This document shows positions 58,848 to 64,000 of a stretch of DNA of 64,000 bases, in pieces (the first letter of the stretch is position 1; every line of letters begins with the position of its first letter). The stretch spans positions 36,376 to 100,375 of the forward strand of contig JAJTEN010000002.1 in NCBI GenBank assembly GCA_021298155.1, given 5' to 3'. This DNA is from Sphingobacteriales bacterium (GTDB lineage: Bacteria > Bacteroidota > Bacteroidia > UKL13-3). A program made the translations under genes and the position numbers. The notes below the pieces were generated by a model that was given only the letters and a program-made list of their open reading frames with translations, was not told the origin of the DNA and did no database searches.

Positions 58848-59213
58848 TTATAGCCCTTTTTTGAACTTATTGATTTTGTCCATAACCTTGTATCCGCCTG
58901 CTTCACGGTATTGTTTTTCAGGTACGGTTTCAAAAATATCTGAGTCTTCATAATCTGTTGTAAATACATCTCGGGTTTTAACTACCCAAATATTTACACT
59001 TAAACCTCTTCTTCCAAATTGTTCTTTACCAAAAATAAGGGCCATTTCTGCATTGGGTGCATGCACAATACCTACATGCATGTGTTGGTCGCCACGGCGT
59101 TTTTGATGAAATACTTCATAGGTTTCCCATTGGTCTAAATCCTTTAATGGCTCTATGGTATTCTCTTCTGCAATAGCAGCCCTGTTAACGCGCGGGTCAA
59201 GTGATTTAATCAT
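58848..59213 (-). CDS. paaB: 1,2-phenylacetyl-CoA epoxidase subunit PaaB
   Basis: QWETYEVFHQKRRGDQHMHVGIVHAPNAEMAL. Confidence 0.94.
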   Translation of the reverse strand: MIKSLDPRVNRAAIAEENTIEPLKDLDQWETYEVFHQKRRGDQHMHVGIVHAPNAEMALIFGKEQFGRRGLSVNIWVVKTRDVFTTDYEDSDIFETVPEKQYREAGGYKVMDKINKFKKGL

Positions 59214-59225
59214 AATTTTGCGGGT

Positions 59226-60212
59226 TTAAGCCAATGGAACAATATATTTAGCATCTGCCGTGTTCAAGGCTTCTCTCACCCATCTTCCACGTTCCTCCGC
59301 ATTTCTTCTAACAGCGAGTCTTTCAGCGTTGCACGGACCACCGCCATTAATTACGCGCTTAAACTCTTCCCAATCTGGCTCAGTATACTCCCACTTTCCT
59401 TCATCATTTTTCTTCAAATTAGGATCAGGAATAACCAAACCTAAATCCCAGATTTTAGGTACGTACATGTTTAAAAATTGCTGACGCATATCATCGTTAG
59501 TTGCCATCTTTACTTTCCATTTCATCAAAATTTCTGTGTGGTTAGAAATTTTATCTGATGGTCCGAAAAAGTGCATAATAGGAGGCCACCAACGGGTTAA
59601 AGCTGCTTGAACCAACTCGCGCTGTTTAGGCGTTCCTGTAGCAAGCGTAACCACATTATCATGACCATATTTTAAGTGGAATGATTCTTCCGTACAAATT
59701 CTGTCTAATGCCCTACAATACGGACCATAACTTCCTTTCGCATTGGCAACTTGATTAATAATTGCACCTGCATCAATTAACCAGGCAATGATACAAGCAT
59801 CTGCCCAAGTGTATGCTGGATAATTAAAAACATTAGAATATTTAGACTTGCCAGTAATTAAATCATTAATCATTGCTTCTCTACTTTTACCTAAGGTTTC
59901 TGCGGCACTGTATAAAAGTTGAGCGTGACCCACTTCATCTTGCACTTTGGCCATCAAAGCTAATTTGCGCTTGAATCCAGGTGCACGCGTAATCCAAGTT
60001 CCTTCCGGTAAAGCACCAATAATTTCACTGTGTCCGTGCTGCTCTATCATACGAACAAGTTGTTTTCGATACTCTTTTGGCATCCAATCTTTAGGTTCAA
60101 TTTTCTCACCACGTGCAATACGGGCTTCAAATTCTGCTAATTTTTGTGGGTCTTCACCAGCAGTCATCATTGCTGCTTTGTCGTTAGGATCAATGTAAGC
60201 GTTTCCGTACAT
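59226..60212 (-). CDS. paaA: 1,2-phenylacetyl-CoA epoxidase subunit PaaA
   Basis: [43 protein letters not shown] di-iron motifs. Confidence 0.95.
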   Translation of the reverse strand: MYGNAYIDPNDKAAMMTAGEDPQKLAEFEARIARGEKIEPKDWMPKEYRKQLVRMIEQHGHSEIIGALPEGTWITRAPGFKRKLALMAKVQDEVGHAQLLYSAAETLGKSREAMINDLITGKSKYSNVFNYPAYTWADACIIAWLIDAGAIINQVANAKGSYGPYCRALDRICTEESFHLKYGHDNVVTLATGTPKQRELVQAALTRWWPPIMHFFGPSDKISNHTEILMKWKVKMATNDDMRQQFLNMYVPKIWDLGLVIPDPNLKKNDEGKWEYTEPDWEEFKRVINGGGPCNAERLAVRRNAEERGRWVREALNTADAKYIVPLA

Positions 60213-60241
60213 AATGTATTAATTAAATTTCTTATTCTAGT

Positions 60242-60853
60242 TTAGGGTCTATAATGAATATCTGTAACTAATTTTTTTCTAAGTCCACCCATCACAAAAT
60301 CACTAATCCGTTCTGCAATTTCATTGGGCCTCATCTTTCCTTCTGTTTGATACCACTCATTTATCCAATTTACACTGCTCAATATACTCAGCACCGCAAA
60401 TTTTTTATCCGTAGTTTCAAATAAATCCTCCTCAATTCCATTCTCAATTATCCGCGTAAAATCAGATTCATATTGATTTCTTAATCTCAAAAAATCTTGC
60501 AGAAAAGTATCTGGCAAACTTCTCCATTCTCTCAGGAAAACAGCGCTTTTATCTATGTCTTCAGTAATTATTTCAACGTGAAATAATATGGCCTTCCTGA
60601 GCTTTTCTTCTGCATTAAAATAAATATCATTAACTTCTGCTATTGCATCCAAAAAACGCTTCGCCATACTGAAACAAATGATTTCCAATATTTCTTCCTT
60701 GTTTTTTATATGGTGATATAAACTCGCCGCTTCTATATGCAAGGAGGAAGCAATATCACGCATCGAACTAGACGCATAGCCTTTTTGCCTAAATAGCTTA
60801 GCTGCTGCTGATATAATCTGCTCTTTACTAATATTTTTTATGGTTTCTCCCAT
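60242..60853 (-). CDS. TetR family regulator
   Basis: AAKLFRQKGYASSSMRDIASSLHIEAASLYHHIKNKEEIL. Confidence 0.92.
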   Translation of the reverse strand: MGETIKNISKEQIISAAAKLFRQKGYASSSMRDIASSLHIEAASLYHHIKNKEEILEIICFSMAKRFLDAIAEVNDIYFNAEEKLRKAILFHVEIITEDIDKSAVFLREWRSLPDTFLQDFLRLRNQYESDFTRIIENGIEEDLFETTDKKFAVLSILSSVNWINEWYQTEGKMRPNEIAERISDFVMGGLRKKLVTDIHYRP

Positions 60854-60859
60854 GTTTGC

Positions 60860-60873
60860 CTAACAATCGTTAG
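60860..60873. promoter_or_regulatory. Candidate TetR operator CTAACAATCGTTAG
   Basis: CTAAC-N4-GTTAG inverted repeat 6 nt upstream of the TetR start codon. Confidence 0.6.
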
Positions 60874-61043
60874 ACAAAAATAATAATTCCCTGCAATAAA
60901 GCAAATTAATTGGCAAACATTGTTTTCTTAGCAACTAGGCCAACCACCAAATTTTGTCAGGAAATAGAAATATAAAAGGTAAATATAAGAATTCTTGTTT
61001 TGGTTCGAACCAAAATCTTAATATTGTGCAAGAAGAAAAAAAT

Positions 61044-62363
61044 ATGCTTGCACAATTTCTGTTTTTAGCCTTAAGTGGCGTTGCCACCTATTTTTTTGCC
61101 AAAAATTTGGGTAAAATTAGAAGAAATATCTTATTAGGAAGAGATGTTGACCTCAGCGATAATAAGGCCTTACGCTGGAAAACGATGCTAAAAGTGGCCT
61201 TTGGTCAAACCAAAATGGCCGCTAGGCCAGTACCTTTTATCCTACACTTTATTGTATATGCCGGATTCATACTCATCAATATCGAGGTATTAGAAATTCT
61301 AATCGATGGTATTTTTGGAACCCACAGAGCGCTTTCTTTTTTAGGAAGTATATATAACATGGCTATCGGTTTCTTCGAAATTTTAGCATTCGGCGTGCTT
61401 TTGGCTTGTGTTGTTTTCTTAGCTAGAAGATATGTGCTCAAATTAGCGCGTTTTCAAAGTCCAGAATTAAAGGGTTTTGCTAACCAAGATGCCGCAACCA
61501 TTTTGTTTGTAGAAATAATTTTAATGGCCGCTTTACTTAAAATGAATGCCGCTGATCAAATACTGCAAGCACATGGAAACGAGCATTATTTAAAGGCGGG
61601 CTCATTCCCCATAAGCTCTTGGTTAATCGTGCCTATTTTTGAGGGATTGAACCTAAGTGATGCAACACTTATTTTAATTGAAAGAACAGCTTGGTGGTTT
61701 CATATCATTGGAATTTTTATCTTTATGAATTACCTCCCCTTTAGCAAACATTTTCATGTAATTCTAGCTTTCCCAAATACTTATTATTCTAACCTAAAAG
61801 CGAAGGGCGAACTAAACAACATGGCAAGCGTTACGCAAGAGGTTAAACTCATGCTTGATCCAAGTGCTACAACACCAGAAGGCTATCAAGCGCCCACTAG
61901 TTTTGGTGTTAAAGAGGTAACAGATCTTACTTGGAAAAATCTAATGGATGCCTATAGCTGCACAGAATGTGGTAGGTGCACCAGTAGTTGTCCGCAAAAC
62001 CAAACAGGTAAATTACTGTCTCCGCGCAAAATTATGATGGATACGCGTGATAGATTAGAGGAAGTAGGCAAAAATATAGATGCCAATGGAGGTACATTTG
62101 TGCCTGATAATAAAAATCTTCATAGTTATATTTCTGAGGAAGAGCTCTGGGCCTGTAACACATGCAATGCCTGCGTTGAAGCTTGTCCAATTAATATTAA
62201 TCCAATGGAGATTATTGTTGAAATGCGTCGCTATAAAGTTATGGAGGAAAGCGCAGCCCCATCTTCTATCAACAACATGTTTAGCAATATGGAAAATAAT
62301 CAAGCCCCTTGGCAATTTAGTCCTATGGATAGGGCCAACTGGACCCAAGATTTAAACAGCTAA
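61044..62363 (+). CDS. Membrane-bound (4Fe-4S)2 protein, HdrC/NarI-like fusion
   Basis: N-terminal TM helices; CTECGRCTSSCPQ and CNTCNACVEACPI; start taken at Met 61044. Confidence 0.88.
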   Translation: MLAQFLFLALSGVATYFFAKNLGKIRRNILLGRDVDLSDNKALRWKTMLKVAFGQTKMAARPVPFILHFIVYAGFILINIEVLEILIDGIFGTHRALSFLGSIYNMAIGFFEILAFGVLLACVVFLARRYVLKLARFQSPELKGFANQDAATILFVEIILMAALLKMNAADQILQAHGNEHYLKAGSFPISSWLIVPIFEGLNLSDATLILIERTAWWFHIIGIFIFMNYLPFSKHFHVILAFPNTYYSNLKAKGELNNMASVTQEVKLMLDPSATTPEGYQAPTSFGVKEVTDLTWKNLMDAYSCTECGRCTSSCPQNQTGKLLSPRKIMMDTRDRLEEVGKNIDANGGTFVPDNKNLHSYISEEELWACNTCNACVEACPININPMEIIVEMRRYKVMEESAAPSSINNMFSNMENNQAPWQFSPMDRANWTQDLNS

Positions 62364-62408
62364 GTGTCCCAAAATTACCAAATGTAAAAACAAAGAAAGA
62401 TCTTTATT

Positions 62409-63197
62409 ATGAGTGAATTTAGAGTACGTACCATGGCCGATATGATGGCGGCAGGAGAACAAGCAGATATATTATTTTGGGTAGGATGTGCCGGAAGTTT
62501 TGATGAAAGAGCCCAAAAAATTACGAAAGCAGTAGCAAAAATTTTACATGCTGCAGGTTTAAAATTTGCCATATTAGGCACAGAAGAATCTTGCACAGGC
62601 GACCCAGCTAAACGCGCTGGTAATGAGTTTCTATTTCAAATGTTGGCCATGCAAAATATTGCCACATTGCAAGCCTATGAGGTTAAAAAAATTGTAACAG
62701 CTTGCCCACATTGCTTCAATACCCTAAAAAACGAATACCCAGAATTGGGCGGCAATTTTGAAGTGCTTCACCATACTACTTTAATCAATCAGTTATTGCA
62801 AGAAGGAAAAATTAGTATTCAAGGGGGAGCATTCAAGGGGCAACGCATTACCTACCACGATAGCTGCTACTTGGGTAGATCAAACAATATTTATGAAGCA
62901 CCAAGAGATATCATTCTAAAATTAGATGCTGCATTGGTAGAAATGAAGCGCAGCAAAGCCAATGGTTTATGCTGCGGCGCAGGTGGCGCACAAATGTTTA
63001 AGGAGGCAGAAACTGGCAAAAAAGAAGTAAACATAGAACGGGCAGATGACATGATGGAAAGCAATGCAAATATTGTAGCTGCAGCTTGTCCGTTTTGTAT
63101 GACCATGCTACGCGATGGTGTTAAACACCATAACAAGGAGCAAGACATGGAAGTAAAAGATATCGCAGAACTTGTAGCTAACGCTATCGATTTATAA
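62409..63197 (+). CDS. (Fe-S)-binding protein, HdrB/CCG-domain
   Basis: Two CCG-type modules: CPHCFNTLKNEYP and YHDSCYLGRSN...NGLCCGAGGAQMF...ACPFCMTML. Confidence 0.92.
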   Translation: MSEFRVRTMADMMAAGEQADILFWVGCAGSFDERAQKITKAVAKILHAAGLKFAILGTEESCTGDPAKRAGNEFLFQMLAMQNIATLQAYEVKKIVTACPHCFNTLKNEYPELGGNFEVLHHTTLINQLLQEGKISIQGGAFKGQRITYHDSCYLGRSNNIYEAPRDIILKLDAALVEMKRSKANGLCCGAGGAQMFKEAETGKKEVNIERADDMMESNANIVAAACPFCMTMLRDGVKHHNKEQDMEVKDIAELVANAIDL

Positions 63198-63257
63198 GAT
63201 TTTTTGCCATTATTGGGTGAATATTGTTCAGGCAGACGCATAAACCATTCAATATAA

Positions 63258-63785
63258 CTAAACAGCAAGCATAACAATTTCTTGCAACAACGATAGCGTG
63301 AGTTGTAGCATATCAATTAGTGGAATAATATCATCCACAATATAACTCAACTTTTCCAATATTAACAGTAAATCTGATAAGGCACTGCTTAGGTCTTTTG
63401 CAACGGAACAACTGCTGTAATCGCAATATTCTTGATCCAAACGCAGTAAATGAATATTGAGTAATTGTAATTTTAATTGCAATGCACTTCCTGTTAAAGC
63501 ATACTTCTCTAATGAGGTATAATCAAGTTCCATTAAGTGTTTAAAGACACGGTGTTTTGATTTAACACAAGCATCTACAGCCGCTGCAAACTGCTTATCT
63601 AATATGCCATTTAAGTGCTTGTTAGTAGGAGAATTTTGAAGTAAGTTCCTAAAATTATTCTTGAACCCATTCGCCAAAGTTTCAATACCCAAATACGCTT
63701 TTTGTGTTAATTCATATAGCTGCGCTTGTTCACTCTTGTCTTCATAAAAATGTAAGGGTATCATGAACAAAAACATCATACGCAA
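63258..63785 (-). CDS. Helical protein of unknown function
   Basis: All-helical composition; no recognised motif. Confidence 0.4.
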   Translation of the reverse strand: MRMMFLFMIPLHFYEDKSEQAQLYELTQKAYLGIETLANGFKNNFRNLLQNSPTNKHLNGILDKQFAAAVDACVKSKHRVFKHLMELDYTSLEKYALTGSALQLKLQLLNIHLLRLDQEYCDYSSCSVAKDLSSALSDLLLILEKLSYIVDDIIPLIDMLQLTLSLLQEIVMLAV

Positions 63786-63917
63786 TTAAAATTTTAGCAT
63801 TTTATACCATCAAATATATCAAAACCTATTGTTAATTTACATTTTGTAATAAAAAACTTCAAAATGTTATCATTTATAGCATAACGTAAAAAATATTAAG
63901 TAAACCTTGCAATCTCA

Positions 63918-64000
63918 ATGCACAAAGGTTTAAAAATTAAACTCGCCAGAATTAGTAAAGGACTCACACAGGAGGAGTTGGCGGAAAAAATAGATAAAAC
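63918..64000 (+). CDS. N-terminus of an XRE-family HTH protein, truncated by window end
   Basis: MHKGLKIKLARISKGLTQEELAEKIDK. Confidence 0.75.
   Translation, partial: MHKGLKIKLARISKGLTQEELAEKIDK

Noticed and set aside
63198-63257. Possible small gene or phage-like boundary between the HdrB gene and the helical protein
   Set aside because: Only 60 nt, no start or structure; no integrase, tRNA or direct repeat to support an element boundary.

Overview
This 64 kb window looks like chromosomal DNA from a member of the Bacteroidota. Supporting signs are T9SS-type C-terminal sorting domains, TonB-dependent receptors, TAnnTTTG-type promoters and lipoprotein signals. I saw no tRNA, rRNA, CRISPR array or recognisable transposase. 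Main blocks, left to right: (1) 1-10 kb, a minus-strand glucan locus (GH16, GH3, two lipoproteins, two outer-membrane barrels, no SusC/SusD in view). A divergent membrane-anchored propeller/Y_Y_Y/LuxR regulator follows (10.2-13.1 kb), then a secreted multi-module protein with four six-cysteine glycogen-binding-like modules (13.1-15.9 kb). (2) 16.1-17.2 kb, an adjacent P-loop nucleotide kinase and dCMP-deaminase pair. (3) 22.2-30.4 kb, a sulfur-handling island: Crp/Fnr, TauE, MBL-rhodanese, split YeeE/YedE, TsdA-like dihaem cytochrome, porin and SoxB-like metallophosphatase. (4) 34.8-37.2 kb, a TPP riboswitch plus terminator ahead of a TonB receptor. (5) 38-45 kb, housekeeping genes (carB, radC, rpsT, HesB/IscA, 3-hydroxybutyryl-CoA dehydrogenase). 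(6) 45-58 kb, cyanophycin synthetase, cyanophycinase and an isoaspartyl peptidase, with an RND efflux operon in between. (7) 58-60.9 kb, paaABC and TetR. (8) 61-63.2 kb, an HdrC/HdrB-like Fe-S pair. The most notable new signal is an identical tandem motif, CTACTACA-N3-CTACTACA. It lies upstream of both the glucan operon and the distant six-cysteine binding-module gene, suggesting one small regulon around the 10.2 kb regulator. All family calls come from reading motifs; no database search was run.
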